Positions 7,442 through 15,594 of a stretch of DNA of 38,499 bases are shown piece after piece. Under the pieces are notes generated by a model, which saw nothing but the letters and a program-made list of their open reading frames with translations, had not been told where the DNA came from and ran no database searches. Origin of the DNA: an uncultured Clostridia bacterium (GTDB lineage Bacteria > Bacillota > Clostridia > UBA1381); the NCBI GenBank assembly GCA_959602045.1, contig CAUGRT010000028.1, positions 1 through 38,499 on the forward strand, in the 5' to 3' direction. A program made the position numbers and the translations under genes. Within the stretch, counting starts at the first letter, position 1. The number at the start of each line of letters is the position of its first letter.

Positions 7442-9001
7442 ATGAAGAAGGTAACAAAAATCGATAAAATCCAGCCTTCCAAAGCTGCAAAAAAGAAGCT
7501 CCGCGTCGCAGCCTACTGCCGAGTTTCTACGGATTCGGATGCCCAGCTTGAAAGCTTGGAAACGCAGATGAGTCACTATAAAAACTACATCACAGCTCGT
7601 GACGATTGGGAATTTGCCGGACTATATTTTGATGAAGGCATTACCGGAACCAAAGCTTCTAAGCGACCCCAGCTTATGCGACTCATTACGGATTGCAAGG
7701 CAAGAAAAATTGACTTTGTAATCACAAAATCAATTAGTCGCTTTTCCAGAAATACAACGGACTGCTTGGAGATTGTACGAACACTTCTGAATCTGAACAT
7801 CCCGGTTTATTTCGAGAAGGAAAATATTAATACGGGCTCAATGGAAAGTGAGCTATTCCTTTCTATTCTAAGCTCAATGGCCGAAGGAGAATCTACTTCG
7901 ATTTCCGAAAACAACAAGTGGTCTATCAAAAAGCGCTTTGAAAATGGGACCTACAATCTCGGCTATGTGCCTTATGGGTACAGTTGGGAAGATGGAAAAA
8001 TAAAGGTCAATCCGGAACAGGCAGAAATTGTAAAGAGAATCTTCTCTGAGCTGCTTTCCGGGAAAGGTACGGATGCCATTGCAAGAGCCCTGAATGATGA
8101 ATTGGTTCCCACCAAGAAAGGTGGTCGCTGGAATTCTACCAGCATTCGCGGCATTCTTGCAAACGAAAAGTACACTGGCGACTGCATATTTCAAAAGACC
8201 TATACGGACAGCAATTTTAACCGCCATAAGAATGATGGAGTACTCGACAAGTATTTTGTCCCAGACCATCACGAAGCGATTATCAGTCATGAAGACTTTG
8301 AAGCTGCTGCTGGTCTTATTAAACAGAGAGCAGCCGAAAAAGGCGTCCAACGTGGTAGTACTAAATACCAACAGCGCTATGCTTTTTCAGGAAAGATTAT
8401 CTGCGGTGAATGTGGTGATACCTTCCGCAGGAGAATTCATTCAAGCACCCACACAAGTTATGTCGCTTGGGTATGCAACACGCATCTGGAAGATACCGGC
8501 AAATGCTCCATGCTATACCTAAGAGACGATGATTTAAAGCTGGCATTTGCGACAATGCTTAACAAGCTAATCTACTGTTACAAGCTGGTCTTGAAACCTT
8601 ACCTTGAAGCCTTGCAAGCAAACACAAGTGATGAAGCACTCCTTTTCATCCAGCACTTGGAAAACCTGCTGGAACAGAATGCAGAGCAGCGTGAAACCCT
8701 GCATAAGCTGGTGGCGCAGGGCTACATAGACCAGATTCTTTTCACGAAGGAAAACAACGCACTGCTTTCGCAGGCTAATGATTTCAGAAGTGACATTGAG
8801 GCTCTGAACCGCTCGCAGACTCTCGATACTACAAAGGTCTATGAGACAGAACGCTTGATACACTTCTGCGAGCGTGGTGAAATGCTACAGGAATACAGAG
8901 AAGATTTATTTGAACTATTCGTTGACCACATTCATGTTTACAGCCGGCAGGAAGTCGGATTTGTACTCCGCTGTGGTCTTACTTTTAAGGAGAGGATTTG
9001 A
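7442..9001 (+). CDS. large serine recombinase (first of three)
   Basis: This 519-aa large serine recombinase has its catalytic domain at residues about 20-165: the nucleophile Ser29 in AAYCRVSTDSD, DEGITGTK, and the arginine-rich ITKSISRFSRNTTDCL. A recombinase DNA-binding domain follows at about 180-290 (GYVPYGYSWEDGKIKVNPEQAEIVKRIFSELLSGKGTDAIARALN), then a zinc ribbon at about 320-365 (CGECGDTFRRR ... WVCNTHLEDTGKCS) and a coiled coil to the end. Such enzymes cut and rejoin attachment sites through a serine-DNA link. Length is normal. The stop overlaps the next ATG (TGATG). It is one of two full catalytic proteins in this trio. Confidence 0.95.
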   Translation: MKKVTKIDKIQPSKAAKKKLRVAAYCRVSTDSDAQLESLETQMSHYKNYITARDDWEFAGLYFDEGITGTKASKRPQLMRLITDCKARKIDFVITKSISRFSRNTTDCLEIVRTLLNLNIPVYFEKENINTGSMESELFLSILSSMAEGESTSISENNKWSIKKRFENGTYNLGYVPYGYSWEDGKIKVNPEQAEIVKRIFSELLSGKGTDAIARALNDELVPTKKGGRWNSTSIRGILANEKYTGDCIFQKTYTDSNFNRHKNDGVLDKYFVPDHHEAIISHEDFEAAAGLIKQRAAEKGVQRGSTKYQQRYAFSGKIICGECGDTFRRRIHSSTHTSYVAWVCNTHLEDTGKCSMLYLRDDDLKLAFATMLNKLIYCYKLVLKPYLEALQANTSDEALLFIQHLENLLEQNAEQRETLHKLVAQGYIDQILFTKENNALLSQANDFRSDIEALNRSQTLDTTKVYETERLIHFCERGEMLQEYREDLFELFVDHIHVYSRQEVGFVLRCGLTFKERI

Positions 9002-9417
9002 TGGGACACACACTTTACGGCTACCGAATCGAGGATGGCAAAGCAGTTATTGATGAAGCTGCTGCCGCACAGGTTCAGGCACTATACAAGAATTATTTAA
9101 GCGGTCTTTCACTCACCAATGCTGCAAAGGAAGCCGGACTTGACTTACTTCATTCTGGCGCAAAAAGAATGATGCGAAACAATCACTACCTTGGTGATGA
9201 CTTCTATCCGACAATCATCGACAAGGAATCCTTCGATGCAGTTGAACTTGAAATAAACAGACGTTCCGCAAAGCTTGGAAGAGACGACCGCTACAAAGCA
9301 CCACCAGTAAAAAGACCACCCACAGCTTTTAGACTGGGTGACCTTACAGAGAATTTTGATAATCCAATCAGGCAGGCAGAATACCTCTACAGCCTGATAG
9401 AAAGCGAGGTTATTTAA
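9001..9417 (+). CDS. recombinase-domain protein without a catalytic domain (middle of the trio)
   Basis: This 138-aa protein consists almost entirely of a recombinase DNA-binding domain: LYGYRIEDGKAVIDEAAAAQVQALYKNYLSGLSLTNAAKEAGL, then RMMRNNHYLGDDFYPTIIDKESFDAV. The serine catalytic domain, zinc ribbon and coiled coil are absent. It is not a decayed fragment: the frame is intact, AAGGAG lies before the ATG, and both ends overlap the flanking recombinase genes (TGATG and TAATG). I infer an accessory DNA-binding subunit, perhaps one that sets the direction of recombination or aids synapsis. Remnants of a paralogue occur at 23807-23896. Confidence 0.85.
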   Translation: MGHTLYGYRIEDGKAVIDEAAAAQVQALYKNYLSGLSLTNAAKEAGLDLLHSGAKRMMRNNHYLGDDFYPTIIDKESFDAVELEINRRSAKLGRDDRYKAPPVKRPPTAFRLGDLTENFDNPIRQAEYLYSLIESEVI

Positions 9418-10982
9418 TGGGAAATGTTATGGTCATTCCTGCAAGAAGGCAAGTCGGAAATACCGCCAGACAGCAGGAAGATAAGCCAAAGCTCAGAGTA
9501 GCGGCGTACTGCCGAGTCAGTACTGACAGTGATGAGCAGGCTACAAGCTACGAAGCTCAGGTTGAGCATTACACAGAATATATTCAAAAAAATCCGGAAT
9601 GGGAATTTGCCGGTATTTATGCCGATGATGGTATTTCCGGCACTAACACCAAGAACCGCGAAGAATTCAACAGAATGATTGAAGAATGCGAAGCGGGTAA
9701 CATAGACATGATTATCACTAAGTCCATCAGCCGATTTGCCAGAAACACGCTTGATTGCCTGAAATACATCAGGCAACTCAAGGAAAAGAATATACCGGTT
9801 TTCTTTGAAAAGGAAGCTATCAACACAATGGATTCAAAAGGAGAAGTCCTTCTTACGATTATGGCTTCACTGGCCCAGCAGGAATCACAATCGCTAAGTC
9901 AGAATGTAAAGCTGGGATTACAGTTCCGCTACCAGAACGGACAGGTGCAGGTCAATCACAACCACTTCCTCGGATATACCAAGGATGAAGAAGGAAATCT
10001 TGTCATTGACCCGGAACAAGCGGAAGTCGTAAAGCGCATTTATCGCGAGTATCTTGAAGGCTATTCAATGGACAAAATCGCAAAGGGGCTTGAAGAGGAT
10101 GGCATTCTTACCGGCGCCGGCAAAACAAAATGGTGGACAAGCACCATTAACAAAATTCTGCGTAATGAGAAATACATCGGTGACGCTCTTCTGCAAAAGA
10201 CCTACACCACAGACTTTCTGAATAAGACCAGAGTCAAGAATAATGGTATCGTTCCTCAGTATTATGTGGAAGGAAACCACGAAGCCATAATTCCGAAGGA
10301 TATATTCCTAAGAGTACAGGAAGAACTGGTACGCAGGCGAGTGGTCAGGACCAGCGCCAATGACAAAAAACGCAGTTACAGCTGCAAGCACTGTTTTGCA
10401 CAGATTGTTATTTGCGGTGAGTGCGGTGAAATGTTCCGCAGAATTCACTGGAACAATCGCGGCTGCAAGTCCATCGTCTGGCGCTGCATCAGCAGGCTGG
10501 AGCCTACCGGTCAGGAATGCCATGCCAGAACCGTCAATGAAACGGTATTAGAAAATGTGGTGGTTCAAGCAATAAACACGCTCCTTGGCGACAAATCTAC
10601 CTATCAGGCACAACTTCAGCAGAACATTGCAAAGGTCATCCGGGATGCCCAGAAAACCACCGCTGACGGTATTGATGAACAGCTTCTGGAGCTTCAGAAG
10701 GAGCTTCTCAAAAAAGCTAACAACAAGGAAGCCTACGATGAGATTGCCGACCAAATTTTTAAGCTCCGCGAACAGCGCCGGAAGTGTACTGTTGACACTG
10801 CCGCCAGAGATGCACAGATTTCCAGAATCAACGACCTGCAGGATTTCATCAAGGAGCAGCGTACCAACCTTGCTGAATTTAATGAATCCTTGGTGAAACG
10901 CTGGCTAAAACAGATAACCGTCTGGGGTGACCATTTCACAGTAGAACTCAAATCCGGGCTGAAAATTGATATTGAAGGATAA
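9417..10982 (+). CDS. large serine recombinase (third of three)
   Basis: This 521-aa large serine recombinase has a catalytic domain with Ser35 (AAYCRVSTDSDEQATSYEAQ), DDGISGTNTKNR, and ITKSISRFARNTLDCL. The DNA-binding domain (LGYTKDEEGNLVIDPEQAEVVKRIYREYLEGYSMDKIAKGL) is followed by a zinc ribbon (ICGECGEMFRRIHWNNRGCKSIVWRC) and a C-terminal coiled coil. Its start overlaps the preceding stop, so all three genes are probably translated as one unit. The protein at 23896-25461 has exactly the same length and a nearly identical sequence, which shows that two related recombinase modules are present. It is the last plus-strand gene before a terminator and minus-strand cargo. Confidence 0.95.
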   Translation: MGNVMVIPARRQVGNTARQQEDKPKLRVAAYCRVSTDSDEQATSYEAQVEHYTEYIQKNPEWEFAGIYADDGISGTNTKNREEFNRMIEECEAGNIDMIITKSISRFARNTLDCLKYIRQLKEKNIPVFFEKEAINTMDSKGEVLLTIMASLAQQESQSLSQNVKLGLQFRYQNGQVQVNHNHFLGYTKDEEGNLVIDPEQAEVVKRIYREYLEGYSMDKIAKGLEEDGILTGAGKTKWWTSTINKILRNEKYIGDALLQKTYTTDFLNKTRVKNNGIVPQYYVEGNHEAIIPKDIFLRVQEELVRRRVVRTSANDKKRSYSCKHCFAQIVICGECGEMFRRIHWNNRGCKSIVWRCISRLEPTGQECHARTVNETVLENVVVQAINTLLGDKSTYQAQLQQNIAKVIRDAQKTTADGIDEQLLELQKELLKKANNKEAYDEIADQIFKLREQRRKCTVDTAARDAQISRINDLQDFIKEQRTNLAEFNESLVKRWLKQITVWGDHFTVELKSGLKIDIEG

Positions 10983-10998
10983 TAACCATAGACGCAAA

Positions 10999-11045
10999 AA
11001 AGCTCCTCACCACTGGAACATATCCGGTGATGGGGAGCCTTATTA
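10999..11045. terminator. hairpin between recombinase and cargo
   Basis: GCTCCTCACCACTGG pairs with CCGGTGATGGGGAGC, with two G-T pairs and one mismatch. It lies between convergent genes and can serve both strands. A similar hairpin occupies the same place after the second recombinase (25475-25511). The sequence CATAGACGCA follows both recombinase stops. Confidence 0.75.
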
Positions 11046-12044
11046 TTATCTCCTTATTTCTGCAGATGGGTTGTGCAAGAATTCTCCCATTTGAACTGAT
11101 ATCTCTCCAAAACACCATCTATAATTTTTAAATTCAAATCCCAGTTCTAAAACTTGTTCAAGAAGGAAATGCTCCATATCCTGAGTTTTTTCAAAATATA
11201 TTCCACCCGGCTTCTCGCTTTTTTGCCTGCAATGGATTCTCATAAGCTCAGAAATAGATTGTCCTAATATCCTATTCAGTAATATCAATGTTTCTGCTGT
11301 ATAATTATTTCTGATACACTGATATATCTGTTCATTGATTTCATCCTGATTCATTGTATTAAAATAAAAATCTTTGTTCAATGATGTGTTTTCCCACGGT
11401 ACCTGTTCTCCATTAGTCATCTGAACAACGTCGTTACGAACTGCCTTAAACATATCCTCTATTTTGATGTTTGGGCGAATAATGTTAGGTAACAAACACT
11501 TTGTATAATAGCTATTACCGTCTTCAGTTGAATCAACTCTCGCCACTTCATTCGGCGATGTTGCAAATGCTATTAGGGTTCCATTTCCAGCCATTATTTC
11601 TGTTAATCCCGTCCCCACAATATCTTTTGCAAAATCAACGGTTGACCTACAAGCATCCAAAATCATTATATTTGTCTTGCTTGGGTTTGCTGTCATAAAC
11701 TCGGTAATAGAATTTATCCCCACTAACTGCGTATCCTTAAAAATAGCTTTTGAATTCTTATATTCGCAATCGATAGGGACAAAGTAGTTATCCCCATCTA
11801 TTTGAACACCGTGCCCCGAATAGTACACAAGAACTGTTGAATAAGATTTTGCCTCGTCAATAAAGTTTGAAATTATTTCATACATATCTGTGCGATCTAA
11901 GTCAAGCCCTGAAATCACATCAAAATTCAAATACTCAAGAACTTCTTTTATGTCCTCCCCATCTTTCTTGCATGCAGGTAATTTGTTTTGCTGTACATAA
12001 TCAGCATTAGCCATAACCAGCGCAATTCCTTTTTTAGTCTTCAT
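11046..12044 (-). CDS. caspase-like (C14) protease, second gene of a two-gene cargo operon
   Basis: This 332-aa protein has an N-terminal caspase (peptidase C14) domain over residues about 1-190. The catalytic dyad is His78 in VYYSGHG and Cys132 in LDACRS, and IALVMANADYVQQNKLPACKKDGEDIKEVLEYLNF is the typical opening. The C-terminal 130 residues are mainly helical (YQCIRNNYTAETLILLNRILGQSISELMRIHC) with no family I can name. Caspase-like proteases in bacteria are known effectors of defence and programmed cell death, usually activated through a partner. Its ATG overlaps the upstream 66-aa gene by 11 bases, which indicates tight coupling. No signal peptide is present, so it acts in the cytoplasm. 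The regulatory mode is inferred. Confidence 0.88.
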   Translation of the reverse strand: MKTKKGIALVMANADYVQQNKLPACKKDGEDIKEVLEYLNFDVISGLDLDRTDMYEIISNFIDEAKSYSTVLVYYSGHGVQIDGDNYFVPIDCEYKNSKAIFKDTQLVGINSITEFMTANPSKTNIMILDACRSTVDFAKDIVGTGLTEIMAGNGTLIAFATSPNEVARVDSTEDGNSYYTKCLLPNIIRPNIKIEDMFKAVRNDVVQMTNGEQVPWENTSLNKDFYFNTMNQDEINEQIYQCIRNNYTAETLILLNRILGQSISELMRIHCRQKSEKPGGIYFEKTQDMEHFLLEQVLELGFEFKNYRWCFGEISVQMGEFLHNPSAEIRR

Positions 12045-12234
12045 CTCTCAGTTCTCCAAATCTACTCATCATTATATTTATGACATTAGCACCATCCGTA
12101 TCATATTTATCTGCCAATCTCCATGCTTCTTTTTGAAGTAACGGAAGCCCTTTGTTAAAAGGCATATTTTTTATTGTGGGCATAAAAGCCTTTAGTTCTT
12201 TCAGGATTTCCGTCTCTATTTCTCGCTTTGTCAT
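12034..12234 (-). CDS. small helical partner of the caspase
   Basis: This 66-aa protein (TKREIETEILKELKAFMPTI, then PLLQKEAWRLADKYDTDGANVINIMMSRFGELRDED) is predicted to be all-helical. I do not recognise a family. ATG 12234 has AAAGGAG eight bases upstream. A longer in-frame reading to 12351 exists but runs into the repeat region and lacks a ribosome site. The 3' end overlaps the caspase start by 11 bases, so the two products are probably made together. By analogy with adaptors placed next to caspase effectors, it could be a sensor, adaptor or inhibitor; this is inference only. Confidence 0.65.
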   Translation of the reverse strand: MTKREIETEILKELKAFMPTIKNMPFNKGLPLLQKEAWRLADKYDTDGANVINIMMSRFGELRDED

Positions 12235-12249
12235 TACGCTCTCCTTTCT

Positions 12250-12380
12250 AACATCCATTCCGCTGTCTAATTTTACCCTTAGTATTGAGTTGCCGGATTT
12301 GTTGCCAAGTCTGAAAAAACAAGCAAAAATCGTGACATCTAATCCACACACTCAATTTGCGTTATCTAATCCGAGGTTAC
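12250..12380. repeat. diverged repeat cluster at element end (copy 1)
   Basis: This stretch holds AACATCCATTCCGCTGTCTAA (12250-12270), GAGTTGCCGGATT (12287-12299), GACATCTAATCC (12334-12345) and TTATCTAATCC. The same motifs in the same order occur at 27973-28110, also just inside an rlmD-like site. The remainder of 12381-12498 is AT-rich and shows no gene. The repeats could be recombinase- or accessory-factor binding sites at an element end. Confidence 0.65.
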
Positions 12381-12498
12381 AACCTTTCACAGATTATTCA
12401 TCTCGACCACTTTCCATAGAGCGATTTTAAGTGGTGTTCGATATAGATGTCATAAGCTGACACTGCCGGAAAAGGCTTAAAATAAGGCTTTTTAGGCA

Positions 12499-12540
12499 TT
12501 ATTTATCTTTTCGTGACATCAAACATACCGTCTCCACATG
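12499..12540 (-). other. rlmD 3'-end-like attachment site, att1 (tail HVETVCLMSRKDK-stop)
   Basis: Read on the minus strand, this encodes HVETVCLMSRKDK and a stop. It corresponds to the last residues of RlmD (HVETVCLMSKKEK in the gene at 28226). The 26 bases at 12515-12540 are identical to 28242-28267. No methyltransferase body precedes it; upstream of the CAT codon the sequence becomes AT-rich non-coding DNA. I interpret it as a recombination scar marking the right end of the prophage-like element. Nothing gene-like is seen in 12541-12644. Confidence 0.85.
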
Positions 12541-12644
12541 TAATTTTTAGGCTATTTCGGAAATAAGTCCAAAAACATCGAAAAACGTTGATTTAACGGC
12601 CTTTTCCACATGCTCTATAGAATGCCGATGTCAAATCTGATGTC

Positions 12645-13049
12645 TCACATTAGTAGGCTATTCTGTAATTTTTCAATTAGCGCTATATCAGCCGGCAGCC
12701 AATCAACGCTATACAACTCGTCTTTATCAAGCCAGCTTGCAGCTTCTGCTTCCTTGAGAATGATTTCTCCATCTACCACAACACACTGGAAACAATCCAT
12801 ACTTAAATGGAAAGTAGGGTAATCATACTCAATGGTATCAATCAATTCACCAACTTCTATTTTTACATCAAGTTCTTCTTGAATTTCTCTTATTAGAGCT
12901 TGCTGCGATGTTTCTCCGACTTCAAGCTTTCCTCCAGGAAATTCCCATTTTCCCTTGAATTCACCATACCCTCTGGCAGTGGCAAAAATCTTAGTTGTAT
13001 TTTCTAAAGAATCGCAGATGACCGCCGCCACTACTTTTATTGTCTTCAT
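12645..13049 (-). CDS. Nudix (MutT-like) NTP pyrophosphohydrolase
   Basis: This 134-aa protein is a MutT-type Nudix hydrolase. The Nudix box GGKLEVGETSQQALIREIQEELDV is complete (GX5EX7REUXEEXGU form with the key Glu residues), preceded by GYGEFKGKWEFPGGK, where the family usually has 'KWEFPGGK'. Members sanitise oxidised or mispaired nucleotides, such as 8-oxo-dGTP, or hydrolyse other nucleoside diphosphate derivatives. The opening KTIKVVAAVICDS is standard for the (deoxy)nucleoside triphosphate pyrophosphohydrolase group. It is alone among remnants between att1 and att2. Length is normal for the family. Confidence 0.9.
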   Translation of the reverse strand: MKTIKVVAAVICDSLENTTKIFATARGYGEFKGKWEFPGGKLEVGETSQQALIREIQEELDVKIEVGELIDTIEYDYPTFHLSMDCFQCVVVDGEIILKEAEAASWLDKDELYSVDWLPADIALIEKLQNSLLM

Positions 13050-13053
13050 TACA

Positions 13054-13209
13054 TTATTCCTCTACCGATTTCTTTCTTAATCTGAATTTATACTCTTTAT
13101 GAACATTCCAAGACTCATCTTTGTCATATTTCTTCAATGCCGCTCGGAAGGCTGATATTACAAAAGCAGGAAAAGTGCAGTCTTTTCCCGTTCCTCTGTT
13201 GTAAATACT
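13054..13209 (-). pseudogene. 3' remnant of an unidentified gene
   Basis: An open frame without a start codon ends in RAALKKYDKDESWNVHKEYKF and about nine further basic and acidic residues before a stop at 13054. The sequence looks protein-coding (charged, few rare residues), but I cannot assign it. It directly precedes the Nudix gene by 4 bases, so the Nudix gene may once have been the second gene of an operon. Confidence 0.4.
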
Positions 13210-13238
13210 TCATCTTTCCGCTCCGTTTTATGTTAATT

Positions 13239-14585
13239 TCACGGCATTAAGTTCCAATATTCTTCTCCCAATGACAGGGGGACAAATTCTAAAATCTTTG
13301 CTCCCGTGTTATTGTCGGCAGTATTTGTAGTTATTATGGGATAGCCACTGCTGTTTTTCTTAAGCAGCATTCTCTTCATACCGATTTCCGGCTGTTCATA
13401 GTCATCGGAATCGGTAACGAAAAGTGCGGTTATTTCGTTATTATGGTCAAGTTCCACACCCCAAAGGGTTATAATATGTGTCACACCGTATGTAGGTGTA
13501 TTGTGAATAATGCCTATGGATTGTCCGTCCTTCATATAATAAATAATATCTCGCTTAAATGCCGTATAATCACCTGCCGAAAATCTCATTGTAAGGTTAT
13601 TTTTTTCAAACACATCATAGAAAAAGCCGCCCCTCGGATCCCATTTGAAAAAATCCGGGGTGTTAACCTTTCCCATAGTATTTACCTGATAACCGTTTAT
13701 AAAAAAGTCGTTTAAAAGGTCGGCGTTATAAGCATAATAGGGGCTTTCAAAATACCTTCTGAAAAGGTTATAAATTCCGCTTTTTGACGGACCCTCATAT
13801 GAATTTCTGAGTTCTTCCAATTGGTCAAGCTTTGCTTGTGTTTCGGAAGTGATTTCCCCCTCTGCCAAATTGCCAAGATACGCATCTATATTATCTTTAT
13901 TTTGGTCAAGCCACCAATGAAGCTGATTTGCGCTTACTGCGGCATAGCACATATTCGCATCTCCGCCGTCCTCCTGCGGCAGGCTCTTGTTAACATCATA
14001 CCAGCCGCTGCCTTTATCCTGTCCCGCATAAAAAAACGAGTAGTTTGAATCCGTAATGTCAACTTCTTTTTCAAATTCAGATAACAGCGGCGCCTGAATT
14101 CCTTTTGTCCATATCACTGCACGGGGTTCATTTTCTTCCGTTTTGTAAGTTATTACATTTTGGTTTTTCCCAGTTCTTAGATTATTTGCTATCGCCTCAA
14201 CCTTTTTATCAAGTTCAGAACTGGATTTCATATCAATGATTTTAGCATCCGTAACAGGCTTTATGCCGCTGAGATCCTTCCAAATCAACACCTTTACCAT
14301 GTCCACCTCGTTGGGGATGTTAAACACTTCTGTTTCGGTCCGATATTTTCTGACCTCTGCATTGATGCATCTGTTGTTATTATATTGGGCTATTATAATA
14401 TGACAAGAGTCAGGCATAGAGGTTAATTTCACGGTGCCTGTTGAGTAATTGCCGTATTTTTGTACTGCCGTTTTTACGGTTGGAACCGCATCATTCTCCT
14501 GTAAAACAGCAGTTTGTGCCGATACTGCATATGTGTTTAACAGTACGGTAAAAAGTATCATCAAAACAAAAGGTATCTTTTTCAC
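13239..14585 (-). CDS. secreted IdeS/Mac-like cysteine protease (peptidase C66 family)
   Basis: This 448-aa secreted protein has a signal peptide (residues 1-23, KKIPFVLMILFTVLLNTYAVSA). Residues about 30-125 form an N-terminal domain (IIIAQYNNNRCINAEV, VKVLIWKDLSGIKP) resembling one in the GLUG protein at 15595. From about 155 it matches the streptococcal IdeS/Mac fold: GSGWYDVNKSLPQEDGGDANMCYAAVSANQLHWWLDQNK with Cys213 as nucleophile, FINGYQ, DPRGGFF, THIITLWGVELD with His370, and FVTDSDD with Asp392/394. Known members cut the hinge of IgG. Whether this one cuts immunoglobulin is unknown. It starts at GTG with GGGGGG upstream. Confidence 0.85.
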   Translation of the reverse strand: MKKIPFVLMILFTVLLNTYAVSAQTAVLQENDAVPTVKTAVQKYGNYSTGTVKLTSMPDSCHIIIAQYNNNRCINAEVRKYRTETEVFNIPNEVDMVKVLIWKDLSGIKPVTDAKIIDMKSSSELDKKVEAIANNLRTGKNQNVITYKTEENEPRAVIWTKGIQAPLLSEFEKEVDITDSNYSFFYAGQDKGSGWYDVNKSLPQEDGGDANMCYAAVSANQLHWWLDQNKDNIDAYLGNLAEGEITSETQAKLDQLEELRNSYEGPSKSGIYNLFRRYFESPYYAYNADLLNDFFINGYQVNTMGKVNTPDFFKWDPRGGFFYDVFEKNNLTMRFSAGDYTAFKRDIIYYMKDGQSIGIIHNTPTYGVTHIITLWGVELDHNNEITALFVTDSDDYEQPEIGMKRMLLKKNSSGYPIITTNTADNNTGAKILEFVPLSLGEEYWNLMP

Positions 14586-14609
14586 TTTTCATACCCCCCT
14601 TTAAAGTTC

Positions 14610-14684
14610 TTATTTATCGCCCCTTGACATCAATACCAGGCACTCGACGTGATACCCTTTGTACAAACTTGTAGTGTCGTGCAA
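14610..14684 (-). other. rlmD 3'-end-like site, att2 (tail HVECLVLMSRGDK-stop)
   Basis: On the minus strand this reads LHDTTSLYKGYHVECLVLMS followed by RGDK and a stop at 14610-14612. HVE-LV-LMS corresponds to the RlmD C-terminus, and the 26 bases at 14626-14651 align with the att core while differing at several positions. No methyltransferase body is attached. The preceding in-frame residues are the kind carried on the incoming end of an rlmD-targeting element. The rest of the 271-base gap (14685-14856) is AT-rich with no gene visible. Confidence 0.75.
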
Positions 14685-14856
14685 TAAAGCCTTATGTATC
14701 AAGGAATCATGAGTATTTGTACCTCTTATAATTTAGTGAATTTTTATACATTTTCTACCAGTCAGTCAGGAAAGAAAACCCCGTTCTCGATTGATTGGTC
14801 AAGTTGATTTTTTACACTTTTCTCATCCACATAACAAAAAACAACAAACTATAATT

Positions 14857-15441
14857 TTACTTAAGATTTTTTATAATATTATTCAAGTCAAAACCAGTTA
14901 AAAGATTAGGATTATATCTGTAATAACAATTTTCTATTTTGCCATATATGTCTGATAATATATCTATAGCATAGTTGTTAAGTTTATCAAACTTATCTAA
15001 ATCGAAAGGATATTCCTTTAGCAAATCCTCTTCTTTGCCAAAGTATATTTCATCAGAATGTGCAAAATATTTATGTCTATACGTTTTTATGATATTGATA
15101 TCTAACTTTTTTATTTCCTTTCTTGCATTAGATAAGTACTTATTATATTCTCCTTCGTTCTCAAATACAGACTCGTTATCTTTGCATGAACTTATTATAG
15201 AATATAAACTCCCTTTTTCTTCTTTTTTATTATATATTTTTGTGAGTTCGCAGGCTATAACATACTCGTATGCAGAAGAAACGGAATTAAAAAAATTTTT
15301 TCCTATACTATATTTATCGGATTGATTCGTTTTAGCATCTATTAATTGCTTATAATATACAATACACATATTTATTAATGTTGTTTTCGATAAAATCAGT
15401 TCTATTTCTCTTAATAATTTCTCGTTTAAATCGATGCACAT
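14857..15441 (-). CDS. HEPN-domain protein, AbiU2-like
   Basis: This 194-aa all-helical protein carries the HEPN RNase-type motif TYRHKYFAHSDEIYF (R-x4-6-H) at about residues 130-145, with the AbiU2-like 'R.K..AH.D' form. Families of this kind act in abortive infection or toxin-antitoxin systems, by cutting RNA. ATG 15441 was chosen because AAGGAGTGG lies upstream; a TTG at 15459 is less likely. It is isolated, with no partner nearby, and its low GC content differs from the chromosomal genes at the right end. Alternative: a non-catalytic HEPN adaptor. Confidence 0.7.
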   Translation of the reverse strand: MCIDLNEKLLREIELILSKTTLINMCIVYYKQLIDAKTNQSDKYSIGKNFFNSVSSAYEYVIACELTKIYNKKEEKGSLYSIISSCKDNESVFENEGEYNKYLSNARKEIKKLDINIIKTYRHKYFAHSDEIYFGKEEDLLKEYPFDLDKFDKLNNYAIDILSDIYGKIENCYYRYNPNLLTGFDLNNIIKNLK

Positions 15442-15594
15442 ATCAACCACTCCTTGCAATTTTACTTAAAATTATTAGTCTATACACAACGAATTGCTTA
15501 TTGGAGTTAATGATGTTAATGAATTCCAAACAAACGCTTTGATTTTACCAATCTTGCCTTCTTGGTTATTAAATAGATATTTTACCAACCACTT

